Source: Desulfobacterales bacterium
GTDB taxonomy: Bacteria > Desulfobacterota > Desulfobacteria > Desulfobacterales > JAHEIW01
DNA length: 42,288 nucleotides
Reading direction: 5' to 3'
Assembly (NCBI GenBank): GCA_030145015.1
Contig: JAQYWI010000027.1
Coordinates: forward strand, 1-42,288
How positions within the stretch are numbered: the first letter of the stretch is position 1; the number at the start of each line of letters is the position of its first letter. Positions 9,232-16,615 of the stretch are shown here, piece after piece. Under the pieces are notes generated by a model that worked only from the letters and a program-made list of their open reading frames with translations, had not been told where the DNA came from and did not search any database. The position numbers and the translations under genes were made by a program.

Positions 9232-9247
9232 TTCGACAACTATCGAA
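9232..9247. promoter_or_regulatory. Predicted ArsR operator, site 2
   Basis: TTCGACAACTATCGAA, one base different from site 1 and with the same TTCGA/TCGAA ends as site 3. It lies between arsR and the Cys-rich gene at 8926-9132, so that gene may have its own arsenite-controlled promoter. No convincing -35/-10 pair was identified around it in the AT-rich leader. Confidence 0.72.
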
Positions 9248-9277
9248 TAATATTTTTAAAAAAAATCAAACAGGTGT

Positions 9278-9607
9278 TTATTTCAAAAAAAATCCTTGCA
9301 AAGCCGCTATCGTCTCGGGATCAATCCAGCATTCCATTTTCTGACCTCGCCGCTCCATGCGGATAAGACCCGCCTGACGGAGCTCTTTTATGTGATGCGA
9401 GATCGTGGAAGCCACAATGCCGAGATCCTGGCCAAGCTCACCGACGCAGGCGCAGCTTTCCGGTTCAGGAGTGCTGCTGATGTCGCTAACCACTTTCGGG
9501 CTGCAGCAGGAAATCAGACGCAAGAAAATTTTTAGCCGGTTCGGGTTGGAAAGGGCCTTAAATATTTCGGCAAATTTTTCGGTATTATTATCTCGAGAGT
9601 TCGACAT
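9278..9607 (-). CDS. arsR: ArsR/SmtB family repressor
   Basis: 109 residues with a winged helix-turn-helix: ALSNPNRLKIFLRL at about 18-31 and the recognition region ASTISHHIKELRQAGLI at about 66-82. Cysteines sit in two positions, CC at about 34-35 (SCCSPKVV) and C-A-C at about 52-54 (SCACVGEL), candidates for an As(III)-binding site near the DNA-binding domain. The protein would repress its own promoter and the two Cys-rich units and release DNA upon binding arsenite. ATG 9607 lies within operator site 3 and 7 nt after a -10 box, implying a leaderless message. The next gene downstream also carries a similar operator. Confidence 0.92.
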   Translation of the reverse strand: MSNSRDNNTEKFAEIFKALSNPNRLKIFLRLISCCSPKVVSDISSTPEPESCACVGELGQDLGIVASTISHHIKELRQAGLIRMERRGQKMECWIDPETIAALQGFFLK

Positions 9608-9615
9608 ATATCGAA
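9600..9615. promoter_or_regulatory. Predicted ArsR operator, site 3 (covers arsR start codon)
   Basis: TTCGACATATATCGAA, with the same TTCGA/TCGAA ends as sites 1 and 2. The arsR start codon (9607-9605) lies inside it and its edge touches the -10 box (9620-9615), an arrangement expected for tight autorepression. Confidence 0.78.
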
Positions 9616-9643
9616 ATATAAGTTAAAACCCCCGCTTTGTCAA
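9615..9643 (-). promoter_or_regulatory. arsR promoter (sigma70-type)
   Basis: A consensus -35 TTGACA (9643-9638) is followed after 17 nt by TATATT (9620-9615). Seven nucleotides separate the -10 from the ATG at 9607, so transcription should start at or within a base or two of the start codon. Confidence 0.8.
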
Positions 9644-9676
9644 GACCTTTTCGCATTGATTTTGGACTTTAACCAT

Positions 9677-10030
9677 TTAGGCACTAATACCCTCAGCAGC
9701 AGCCTGCTGCTTCAACGCCCCGGCCGGGCACCCCCCTGATGTTTGCGGATCTGACATGTTTGTGCCCGTGAGCGCATCGGCCGCCTCTTTCATAATGGCA
9801 GCCGGTTTGTCTTTAACAAACTGGCCGATTTCCACGGCCTTGCGAATATCAGCCTCGGCCACTCCGGCTTCTATGAGATCGGGGACAACCTTGTTGAGGC
9901 ATGGCTCACAGTTGGCGGCCATGGCAGCCCCGACTGCAATTAGCATGGTCACCTTGTAGTCGACGATTTGGGGAATTTCCGTTGCGGTTTGCAATTTCGT
10001 GATGTTGTGTTCTTTTTCTCCTGAATTCAT
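9677..10030 (-). CDS. Carboxymuconolactone decarboxylase / AhpD-like family protein
   Basis: 117 residues. The core (about 20-75) has the AhpD-like all-helical pattern with the redox motif C-E-P-C (NCEPCLNKVVPDLIEAGV) followed by EADIRKAVEIGQFVKDKPA. Family members use this CxxC as a thiol-disulfide centre. A tail with SGGCPAGALKQQ adds one more cysteine. ATG 10030 has AGGAGGT 6-9 nt upstream. It lies just upstream of arsR (70 bp) on the same strand, and such proteins are frequent neighbours of arsenic genes, but none of the ArsR operators is found before it, so regulation may differ. Confidence 0.85.
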   Translation of the reverse strand: MNSGEKEHNITKLQTATEIPQIVDYKVTMLIAVGAAMAANCEPCLNKVVPDLIEAGVAEADIRKAVEIGQFVKDKPAAIMKEAADALTGTNMSDPQTSGGCPAGALKQQAAAEGISA

Positions 10031-10102
10031 TTTTAGACCTCCTGTAATCTTATAATCGTATATTCTTAAGAATTTAAATTATGTATTCGATCAAAATAAA
10101 AA

Positions 10103-10354
10103 TCAGTTGTGCTGATTTAAGATTCTATTTTTCTCTTCGTATTCTTCCTTGTCTATTTCGCCGCTAGCATAGCGCTTGTCGAGTAAATCTTTTGCCGAAT
10201 CAGAAACATTTATACGGTGACTGTCTTCATCGCTGGAACCAAACCCGCACATCATCGAACCTTTTCGGCCCCGCATCATCAAAAAACAAAGAACGATCAT
10301 CACAAGCGGGAATAACCACCATAAGGAAAAATTAGAAACTTCGGCAGCATACAT
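10103..10354 (-). CDS. Small membrane protein with SHOCT domain
   Basis: 83 residues from ATG 10354, selected because AAAGGAGGTG precedes it by about 6 nt; a longer frame starting inside the upstream sigma-factor gene is rejected. One membrane helix (FSLWWLFPLVMIVLCFLMM, about 9-27) is followed by a cytoplasmic linker and a SHOCT-type helix pair (AKDLLDKRYASGEIDKEEYEE, about 54-74). SHOCT modules mediate oligomerisation or membrane association. It directly follows the sigma factor gene (145 bp) and may be coexpressed with it. Function unknown. Confidence 0.75.
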   Translation of the reverse strand: MYAAEVSNFSLWWLFPLVMIVLCFLMMRGRKGSMMCGFGSSDEDSHRINVSDSAKDLLDKRYASGEIDKEEYEEKNRILNQHN

Positions 10355-10499
10355 ATATATCACCTCCTTTTTAACCGCATAGACGGAGGAAAGCCGCAAA
10401 AGGATACAATTTAAGGAAAATTTTTTAAATTTTGTTAAAGTGGATATAGAGTCGCAAACAAATCGCAGACTATTGGATGATGGCAAGTAAGGGGTAGGC

Positions 10500-11105
10500 T
10501 TAGTCGGGCTTTTTAGGCATAATTGATATGGGTTTGCGGTCACAGGCAAGCGTGCCCTGCTCGTTTTGGTAGAAATCGCAGCCGTTATCCAGCTCTTTTT
10601 TTAAACCGGCCCTTGCACGGTGGAGCCTTATTTTTACATTTTCAAGGGAGATCTGAAGGATATCGGCGATCTCTTTGTTTTTAAATCCATCAATTTCGCT
10701 GAGAATTAAAACCGCCCTATGGTCGGGCGGGAGCTTCTCGATATACTCCCTGACGCACGCGCTCATCTCCTTGCGGATAACATTTTGGTCTATCGTCATC
10801 TCTCTTTGACTGTGCCAGACGTTTTTATCCTCAGCTTTGGCACTATTTTCCAAGGAGGTGTGTTGAGATGCATGCTTAAATGACGCAGATCTCAATCGGT
10901 CAAAAGCGGCGTTGGTGGCAATCCGGTATAACCAGGTGGAAAACTTTGATTCTCCTTTAAACGTTTTAAGCTTGCGGTTTACCTTTTCGAAAACTTCCTG
11001 GGTCATGTCCTCAGCCTCACGAGGTCCCAGCAGCCTGGATAGATAATTAAGAATTTTAGGCTGAAATTCCTGGTAGGCTTTCTTGAAATCTATCTCCCCA
11101 ATCAT
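10500..11105 (-). CDS. ECF-like sigma-70 family RNA polymerase sigma factor
   Basis: 201 residues from ATG 11105 (GAAAGG about 7 nt upstream); the in-frame extension to 11234 has no ribosome binding site. Region 2 occupies about residues 8-75 (EAEDMTQEVFEKV, FSTWLYRIATNAAFDRLRS) and region 4 about 120-180 (LPPDHRAVLILSEIDGFKNK, then SLENVKIRLHRARAGLKKEL). A C-terminal tail contains two cysteines (NGCDFYQNEQGTLACDRK), possibly a small metal or redox-sensing element. No anti-sigma gene is next to it, unusual for ECF factors; the SHOCT membrane protein downstream is the only close partner. Confidence 0.88.
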   Translation of the reverse strand: MIGEIDFKKAYQEFQPKILNYLSRLLGPREAEDMTQEVFEKVNRKLKTFKGESKFSTWLYRIATNAAFDRLRSASFKHASQHTSLENSAKAEDKNVWHSQREMTIDQNVIRKEMSACVREYIEKLPPDHRAVLILSEIDGFKNKEIADILQISLENVKIRLHRARAGLKKELDNGCDFYQNEQGTLACDRKPISIMPKKPD

Positions 11106-11326
11106 AAGCAACCTTTCATCCGGGCGAGTTGGGTTCGGCGGCCTGGAAACAAAGAATGGGTAAACTAACCCGGCTACAAAATATATATTACCTGGTGGCG
11201 TATCTGTCAATTTGTTTGAAGCTTTAGAAAACACACGGCAGACACAGGCTTGAATGTTATCGGGTTTTAGAACAAGCCGATATGGTTTTTTCGACTAACA
11301 ATTTGAAATTAATAGGGAATTTAAAT

Positions 11327-11707
11327 CTAGACGTGTGCACTTGCTTCGAGAACGATATCGGGTTTATAATAATGGTAGCCTTGGATTAGATTTTTTGCAA
11401 AGTGAATGTTTTCTTCGGAGTTTCCGTTGAAATTGATGCCGGTTTTGAATTTTCCATCCTTTTTCTTGACGGAAAATATCACCTGACCAACGATTTTTAT
11501 CAGCTTATCTTCCAGATCGACGAATAATAAAAAGATATTTTTTGACTCAATTATTTTTGCTGTTTCCAAAAGGATTCCATTTTGACTGATATCCAGCGCA
11601 ATCCCCATATTCTGATCTATCAGAATTCCTTCCTTATCCATACAATCATAAGAAATCGGGTTAAATATTTTCACTCTCGGGAATTTTCTGCGATCTAGCT
11701 TTTCCAT
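11327..11707 (-). CDS. PilZ domain protein (c-di-GMP receptor candidate)
   Basis: 126 residues forming a single PilZ domain. The c-di-GMP-binding signature is present: the arginine motif RRKFPRV at about 6-12 and DISQNGILLE (D-x-S-x-x-G) at about 39-48, followed by beta-strand-rich sequence. Such proteins change partner interactions upon binding cyclic di-GMP, often in motility or surface behaviour. The gene stands alone on the minus strand, 92 bp from the end of the region upstream of the sigma factor; no operon partner is evident. Confidence 0.85.
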   Translation of the reverse strand: MEKLDRRKFPRVKIFNPISYDCMDKEGILIDQNMGIALDISQNGILLETAKIIESKNIFLLFVDLEDKLIKIVGQVIFSVKKKDGKFKTGINFNGNSEENIHFAKNLIQGYHYYKPDIVLEASAHV

Positions 11708-11879
11708 AGTTATAAGAATCGGTTATTTTACAAAAATCTTGAATATTTTTTTCCTAAACGTGAATTTTTTAAGGGCGCTTAACCAATGGCAGCTGATTTA
11801 GCAGATTTTTAAGTTTATTCGTTGGATGGGCTGGATGGGTCCTAGGCGTATTTTTGCCTTGAGCGAAGCGATCGTGGCG

Positions 11880-12557
11880 CTATGCGCCACTGATGTCCTT
11901 GCTACAATGCTTGCAAACCTTCGCCCTTTTTTTAACAATTTCAGCACAAAAAGGGCATTCCCGGGTAAAATAGCGTTGATGAATCTTCGTGACGGCGTCC
12001 TCGACCTTTTTCTGAAAAATCTCATTGCCGAATTTTACATTTCTGATGGGCTCAATGGCCTCGGGCTCACCAATGTCTCCGATCATTTCCGCTGCTTTTA
12101 ACCTCACCCGTGCCGGCTCGGTTGGGTCCATCAGGATTCTAAGAACCTGCGGGCCGTCATTATTGACATAGCAGTCTGCCAGAATTGAAAATCCTTTCTT
12201 AATGGCCTCTTTTAAGGCTTCCTGTTCAGCCAGCACCTGATCATCGATAATTTGTCCCTTGCCGCCCATATCGCTGAATACGGGGATCACTTCAAATTGA
12301 TTTGTGCCCGGATAGTTCATACAGCGGTACGAGGCGGTGTGAGCATAGTTTTTCTTCAGGTGATCCCAACCCTGCTGGTAGCATGTGCAATTGTTGTTAA
12401 AACAGATAAACAGGTAAGGGGTTCCCCATCCGAGGCCGTCGCCGACGGTAATCGATGGCACTTCCCATATGCTCATTTCTTCGCTGCAATGGGGACATTT
12501 TGGTTTCTCTTGTTCTAGGACCCGCTCCAATACCTGTTCCTTGGTTTCAAAAGCCAT
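11880..12557 (-). CDS. Zinc-ribbon protein with HEAT-like segment (unknown function)
   Basis: 225 residues. The N-terminus has CPHC (about 21-24), then a region with CFNNNCTCYQQGWDHLKKNY (about 52-71), forming one zinc-binding module. The middle (about 125-195) has HEAT-like helices (VLRILMDPTEPARVRLKAAEM) that often form solenoids. The C-terminus has a second zinc ribbon, CPFC and CKHC about 13 residues apart. GGAGAT precedes ATG 12557 and the stop is TAG. No specific function is recognised. A GTGGCGC/GCGCCAC hairpin (11874-11890) overlaps the stop codon. Confidence 0.7.
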   Translation of the reverse strand: MAFETKEQVLERVLEQEKPKCPHCSEEMSIWEVPSITVGDGLGWGTPYLFICFNNNCTCYQQGWDHLKKNYAHTASYRCMNYPGTNQFEVIPVFSDMGGKGQIIDDQVLAEQEALKEAIKKGFSILADCYVNNDGPQVLRILMDPTEPARVRLKAAEMIGDIGEPEAIEPIRNVKFGNEIFQKKVEDAVTKIHQRYFTRECPFCAEIVKKRAKVCKHCSKDISGA

Positions 12558-12685
12558 TGGTTTATCTCCGTTTATGCCGGCTTAGCGCCGGCAGGTTTTC
12601 AGTTCTGACACGTATAATCGTCGTTAAGGTAAGCTCCGTAATTCCAAATGTCAATAAATCCAATTTGAATCTTATTGATTTTTAT

Positions 12686-12739
12686 CGGGCGGTCCCATAA
12701 GGTTGCGGCCCAGATGAGCCTATAAGTTCTGGCTGCCCG
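12686..12739. other. Candidate structured RNA/DNA element
   Basis: A 7-bp closing stem pairs CGGGCGG (12686-12692) with CTGCCCG (12733-12739). Inside are two related CC-n-AUAAG boxes, CCCATAAGG (12693-12702 region) and GCCTATAAG (12718-12726 region), and a nested CCAGA/TCTGG stem. The strand of transcription is unclear. No known riboswitch class was recognised. Confidence 0.35.
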
Positions 12740-12831
12740 AAAATTTATGTATACTGGTCTCTCGTCCCGCAAATATGCTATAAAAGTCGTAATTACTATA
12801 GTTTCCCTCCTTAATGGTCCTGCCAGATTAA

Positions 12832-12891
12832 GCCGGAAAACGACAAGTCAGAGCCCCTGGAGGACCATTCAGGCCGGAAAACGACAAGTCA
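12832..12891. repeat. 19-bp direct repeat inside a short inverted repeat
   Basis: GCCGGAAAACGACAAGTCA occurs at 12832-12850 and again at 12873-12891 (41-bp period). An inverted pair AATGGTCCT (12813-12821) and AGGACCATT (12861-12869) surrounds the first copy. It may be a small duplication or a regulatory array for the downstream aminotransferase gene. Confidence 0.6.
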
Positions 12892-12967
12892 AAAATAATG
12901 CTCAAAGCAATCTTCTGGTGATTTGCATAATCTGCGGATCGGAAGCCCGAACCCTGAACCCAGGAAC

Positions 12968-14191
12968 TGACACCTAAAAAGGATAATGGCAAATGATACC
13001 CAATCAAAAACATCTGTTTAACATTCCGGAAGATATCACCTATCTGAATTGTGCCTATTTATCGCCACAACTTCGCAGCGTTACCGAGGCGGGCCATAAA
13101 AGTGTTTCCGGCAAGGAGAATCCCTGGCTTTTGACGGCAGCGGATTTTTTCACCCTAACCGAACAAACGCGCAGTTTGTTTGCCGGGCTTATCGAAGCCC
13201 GGACAGATGACATTGCGTTCATTCCGGCTGTCAGCTATGGTGTTTCAGTCGCAGCAAAGAATGTGAAGCTCGAAGCGAATCAGGTTGTCGTTGTCTTGGA
13301 AGATCAATTTCCATCCAATGTTTATCCCTGGCGCGAACTGGCAAGAGAGAAGGGCGCCGAACTTAAGACCGTCGTGCGTCCCGAAGATGACGATTGGACC
13401 GAAGCCTTACTAAACCGTATCGATGAAAATACGGCCGTGGTCGCGGTGGCCAATTGTCACTGGACCGATGGGAGTATCATTGATCTGGTTAAATTGGGTC
13501 GTCGCTGTAAAGAGATGAATGCCGCGCTGGTCATAGATGCGACCCAGTCACTGGGCGCCCTGCCGTTTTCAGTTTCTGAAGTACAGCCCGATTTTGTTAT
13601 CGCCGCCAGCTATAAATGGCTTTTGGGCCCTTACAGTCTGGGTTTCATGTATGTAAAACCCGACTATCATGATGGGGTACCATTGGAGCACAATTGGATT
13701 AATCGAAAACATAGCGAAGATTTTGCCGGACTGGTGAACTACCGCGATGATTTTCAAAGCGGCGCGAGACGCTTTGATGTCGGCGAGCGCAGCAACTTTG
13801 CGCTGATGCCCATGGCCTTTGCCGCATTAAAACAGATCTGTGATTGGCAGGTACCTGAAATCGCCGCCACCCTATCTGCCGTGACCGCAGAAATTGCTCA
13901 ACGGGCGACGGCGCTGGGCTTGAATGTAGCACCACCCCATTTGCGTGCCGGTCATCTGTTGGGTATCCGCTTCCCTGAAGGCGTCCCCGCTGATTTGGTG
14001 GAGCGATTGTCACACAACCAAATTTATGTCAGTGTGCGGGGCAATTCCATCCGGATTGCTCCGCACCTGTACAACACCGAACACGATATCGAAAAATTAT
14101 TCAAGACACTGCAAGCCAGCTTTTAATGATAACAATCATAGTGTTGCGTCCCGTATGTAATTTAGAAAATACGGTTGTATTTTAGGTGTCA
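12968..14191. repeat. 12-bp inverted repeat flanking the aminotransferase gene
   Basis: TGACACCTAAAA at 12968-12979 is matched by its exact reverse complement TTTTAGGTGTCA at 14180-14191, bracketing the gene at 12993-14126. It may be chance, a pair of intergenic repeat ends, or the edges of a mobile cassette; no transposase is present. Confidence 0.4.
12993..14126 (+). CDS. Class V aminotransferase family PLP enzyme (NifS/CsdA-like fold)
   Basis: 377 residues, with the fold-type I PLP signatures VIDATQSLG (D182) and ASYKWLLGP, in which K208 is the predicted Schiff-base lysine. N-terminal YLNCAYLSPQ and the C-terminal small domain (YVSVRGNSIRIAPHLYN) fit isopenicillin-N-epimerase-like or cysteine-desulfurase-like members. 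The cysteine loop typical of true cysteine desulfurases is not obvious, so an aminotransferase or lyase role is more likely. The ribosome binding site is AAGGA about 9 nt upstream. It is a single gene on the plus strand. Confidence 0.85.
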   Translation: MIPNQKHLFNIPEDITYLNCAYLSPQLRSVTEAGHKSVSGKENPWLLTAADFFTLTEQTRSLFAGLIEARTDDIAFIPAVSYGVSVAAKNVKLEANQVVVVLEDQFPSNVYPWRELAREKGAELKTVVRPEDDDWTEALLNRIDENTAVVAVANCHWTDGSIIDLVKLGRRCKEMNAALVIDATQSLGALPFSVSEVQPDFVIAASYKWLLGPYSLGFMYVKPDYHDGVPLEHNWINRKHSEDFAGLVNYRDDFQSGARRFDVGERSNFALMPMAFAALKQICDWQVPEIAATLSAVTAEIAQRATALGLNVAPPHLRAGHLLGIRFPEGVPADLVERLSHNQIYVSVRGNSIRIAPHLYNTEHDIEKLFKTLQASF

Positions 14192-14243
14192 GGCGACTGG
14201 CGACTGGCTTCTGGTTTCTTGAAAAAATACAAAGGGGGGATCT

Positions 14244-14573
14244 ATGCCGTACACTGAAGAGATTGATGCCCGCATCCGCAAGGTTGTATCCCGTTGGAAA
14301 AATTCCGATGCAAAGGAAATGTTTGGCGGTGTTTGCCACCGGTTGAAAGGGAATATGGTCTGCGGTGTTTACAAAGATTACCTCATTCTGCGATTGGGAG
14401 AAAAAGAGTCGGCCAAAGCATTAAAACAGTCCTATACAAAGCCTTTTGATATCACCGGAAAACCGATGAAAGGCTGGGTGATGGTGGAAGGGCGGGGATT
14501 TAAAACAGACGAGAAATTAAAATTCTGGCTGATTAAGGCCAGAACTTTTGTAATGACGCTACCGCCCCAATGA
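14244..14573 (+). CDS. TfoX N-terminal domain protein
   Basis: 109 residues matching the TfoX/Sxy N-terminal domain alone: SDAKEMFGGVCHRLKGNMVCGVYKD near the start, then LILRLG, FDITGKPMKGWVMVEG and a final helix. Isolated TfoX-N proteins are common and of unknown function, and are not necessarily competence regulators. A strong AAGGGGGG precedes ATG 14244. The stop codon overlaps the ATG of the next gene (ATGA at 14570), so the two are translationally coupled. Confidence 0.88.
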   Translation: MPYTEEIDARIRKVVSRWKNSDAKEMFGGVCHRLKGNMVCGVYKDYLILRLGEKESAKALKQSYTKPFDITGKPMKGWVMVEGRGFKTDEKLKFWLIKARTFVMTLPPQ

Positions 14574-15106
14574 ACTTCATTAGAGAAATTCCAGATATCG
14601 CCCAACTGCTCAAAGGATCAAACTATATTGATGTAAAGACAGTAGAGGGGCAAACTTCTTTGCGCCGGTTCATTGCCTCAATGCTGTCCTATTATCCCGG
14701 GTGGATTTTGTTTCTGTATCGCATCCGTGCCATTCTTGTTAAACTGCTCGGCTTGTATCGGCATCCGGCGCCGGAAGCACTTCCCGAACTGACTTCGGAA
14801 GATGTCTCGTTTGTGGTGGGTGAAGCGGTGACCTTCTTCACAGTGAGGATGGCAAAAGAAAAACACTATTGGGTTGCAGAAACGCCCGAGGATAAGCATT
14901 TAAGAGCGTATTTCTGCGTCGCTGTTGAGTCTTTGGGCGATCATGGCAAGCGGTTTCATGTGGCGACAATCATTCACTACAAGCACTGGACCGGTCCGGC
15001 ATATTTTAATCTGATTCGCCCTTTTCATCATTTAGTGGTTGGCAGAATGATGCGGGCCGGCGTTCAGCATTCCAATCGCACGACCGTGAGGCTCTCGACA
15101 GGTTGA
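14570..15106 (+). CDS. DUF2867 family protein
   Basis: 178 residues resembling the DUF2867 family: MLSYYPGWILFLYRIRAILVKLLGLY (about 38-63), FVVGEAVTFFTV (about 81-92) and HYKHWTGPAYFNLIRPFHHLVV (about 137-158). Members are often found alone or fused to NAD-dependent epimerase domains; the biochemical role is unknown. The gene overlaps the TfoX-N gene by 4 nt (ATGA) and ends 11 nt before the convergent phosphatase gene. Confidence 0.8.
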   Translation: MNFIREIPDIAQLLKGSNYIDVKTVEGQTSLRRFIASMLSYYPGWILFLYRIRAILVKLLGLYRHPAPEALPELTSEDVSFVVGEAVTFFTVRMAKEKHYWVAETPEDKHLRAYFCVAVESLGDHGKRFHVATIIHYKHWTGPAYFNLIRPFHHLVVGRMMRAGVQHSNRTTVRLSTG

Positions 15107-15116
15107 GGCCAATCCT

Positions 15117-16484
15117 CTAACCTGTAATTTTAATCACCACCAGTGTCACATCGTCTTCGAGTTTAACGTCTTTCCGAAAACGCTCCAATGAATCCAGGAC
15201 CGCATTTTGGATATCGTTTGCGGTTTTTGTCGCATTGCGGCGGATGATTTTGTGAATCCGATCCTTGCTGAACATCTCGCCTTTTGGATTGCGTGCTTCC
15301 CAGATGCCGTCGGTGGCCATAGTGATGATTTGTCCCGGTGCAATTTCCTTTTGTGCTTCCTTGAACTCGGTATCTTCAAAAACCCCCAAGGCTAAGTTGT
15401 TGCCACTATTAAGGTCGCTAAAGGTATCTGTATCCGGGTCATAAATCATGGCGGGTTCATGCCCGGCATTTACCCATCGTATGGTGTTATTCGGTCTTTC
15501 GATTTCGGTATAAAATAAGGTCATAAAACGACCCGAGTCTTTGACGTCTTTGGCAAGCTGCCGGTTCACATCTGAAACGACCCGGTCGATGCGGCCGAAA
15601 GCAGAACACCGCTGTCGGATAAGGGCACGCGCCGTAGCCATTAGAAGAGCTGATGGAATACCATGGTCCGATACATCTCCTACGACCACACCGATTTTTC
15701 CCTCCGCGGGGCTCCCGACTTCCAGAAAATCATAATAATCGCCCCCGGTTTCATCACAGTAGATACTTTTTCCGGCGATATCCAAGCCGTCAATTTGCGG
15801 ATTCGCTTTTGGCAGTAGATTTTGCTGGACCTCCATGGCCAATGAAAGTGAATGGCGAACCCGCTGATGCTCTTTGTCCAGGGCGGCCATGGCCCGCTCG
15901 CGGGCATGTACAAAATATCTGAGGAGAACAAAAACGATCGCAGAAACGCCAGCGATGTTCATTACAAATGAAAAAAGGACAAGGGTATTCGGAAGCGTGC
16001 CCTGTTGCCAGCTGCTGCCGCCGGTTTGGAGGCCTGAAATAACCACTATCAGGACATAGGCAATAAACCAGGGGATTGATCGGGTGGTACCGGCAAACAT
16101 TAAAGCACCGATTGGCGCAAGGATCGACCAGAGCACGACCGCACCGGAAACGGTCAGGCCTCCGAGACTCCACTGGAGGATAAAGGGCAGGATTAAAATG
16201 AGTGTCAGCTGGCTGCGGCAGAAAAATTTATAATGCTTTGTTTTAAAAAAGTACAGCAGGCTTGCCGCTGAAATAAACGAATAGCTTAAGGGAATGCTGC
16301 CCGACACCGGGAGGCCGAGGAGTAAATATCCAAAGCCCCAGACGATCCCCGCAATGGTGTAGATAACTGCCAAAAATATCAAGACGGCTTTGCGTAGGCG
16401 CTGTTCTTCGGTATCCGTTGCCAGGCTGCCCGCTTTTGACAGGCGCTCAATCCAGAAATCAATAAATTTTATTAATTTGTCCAA
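15117..16484 (-). CDS. Membrane-anchored PP2C/SpoIIE-type phosphatase
   Basis: 455 residues. About six membrane helices (about 30-200) precede a coiled linker (ARERAMAALDKEHQRVRHSL) and a SpoIIE/PP2C domain (about 220-455) with LAMEVQQNLLPKANP, ETGGDYYDF, VGDVSDHGIPSALLMATARA, ATDGIWEARNPKGEMF and EDDVTLVVIK. The catalytic domain is a close paralogue of that in the protein at 3769-5763, but the sensor is a simpler membrane module. The predicted start is TTG at 16484; AGGAG lies about 14 nt upstream, further than ideal, so the start is uncertain. Confidence 0.88.
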   Translation of the reverse strand: MDKLIKFIDFWIERLSKAGSLATDTEEQRLRKAVLIFLAVIYTIAGIVWGFGYLLLGLPVSGSIPLSYSFISAASLLYFFKTKHYKFFCRSQLTLILILPFILQWSLGGLTVSGAVVLWSILAPIGALMFAGTTRSIPWFIAYVLIVVISGLQTGGSSWQQGTLPNTLVLFSFVMNIAGVSAIVFVLLRYFVHARERAMAALDKEHQRVRHSLSLAMEVQQNLLPKANPQIDGLDIAGKSIYCDETGGDYYDFLEVGSPAEGKIGVVVGDVSDHGIPSALLMATARALIRQRCSAFGRIDRVVSDVNRQLAKDVKDSGRFMTLFYTEIERPNNTIRWVNAGHEPAMIYDPDTDTFSDLNSGNNLALGVFEDTEFKEAQKEIAPGQIITMATDGIWEARNPKGEMFSKDRIHKIIRRNATKTANDIQNAVLDSLERFRKDVKLEDDVTLVVIKITG

Positions 16485-16615
16485 GGCGCTGATTAATTCT
16501 CCTGTTTCCGCAATACCCTTCCAGTTCTTAACTTTTTCGAATGCAATTCACAAAGTTTATATTGAACCGCAATTTGGGAAAAGGTTACATTGTCTACTTG
16601 TAAATTTTTCCGGAT

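Larger units (their letters stand above)
12558..12992. other. Gene-free divergent intergenic region
   Basis: 435 bp between the divergent zinc-ribbon and aminotransferase genes. No supported ORF is present. It holds a candidate structured element (12686-12739) and a 19-bp direct repeat (12832-12850 and 12873-12891), described separately. Confidence 0.7.

Noticed and set aside
12813..12891. CRISPR-like array from the 19-bp repeats
   Set aside because: Only two repeat units, 22-bp spacer and no cas genes.
12993..14126. Calling the class V aminotransferase a selenocysteine lyase or cysteine desulfurase serving the Sec cluster
   Set aside because: The fold is compatible, but the catalytic cysteine loop is not evident and the gene is distant and on the opposite strand.
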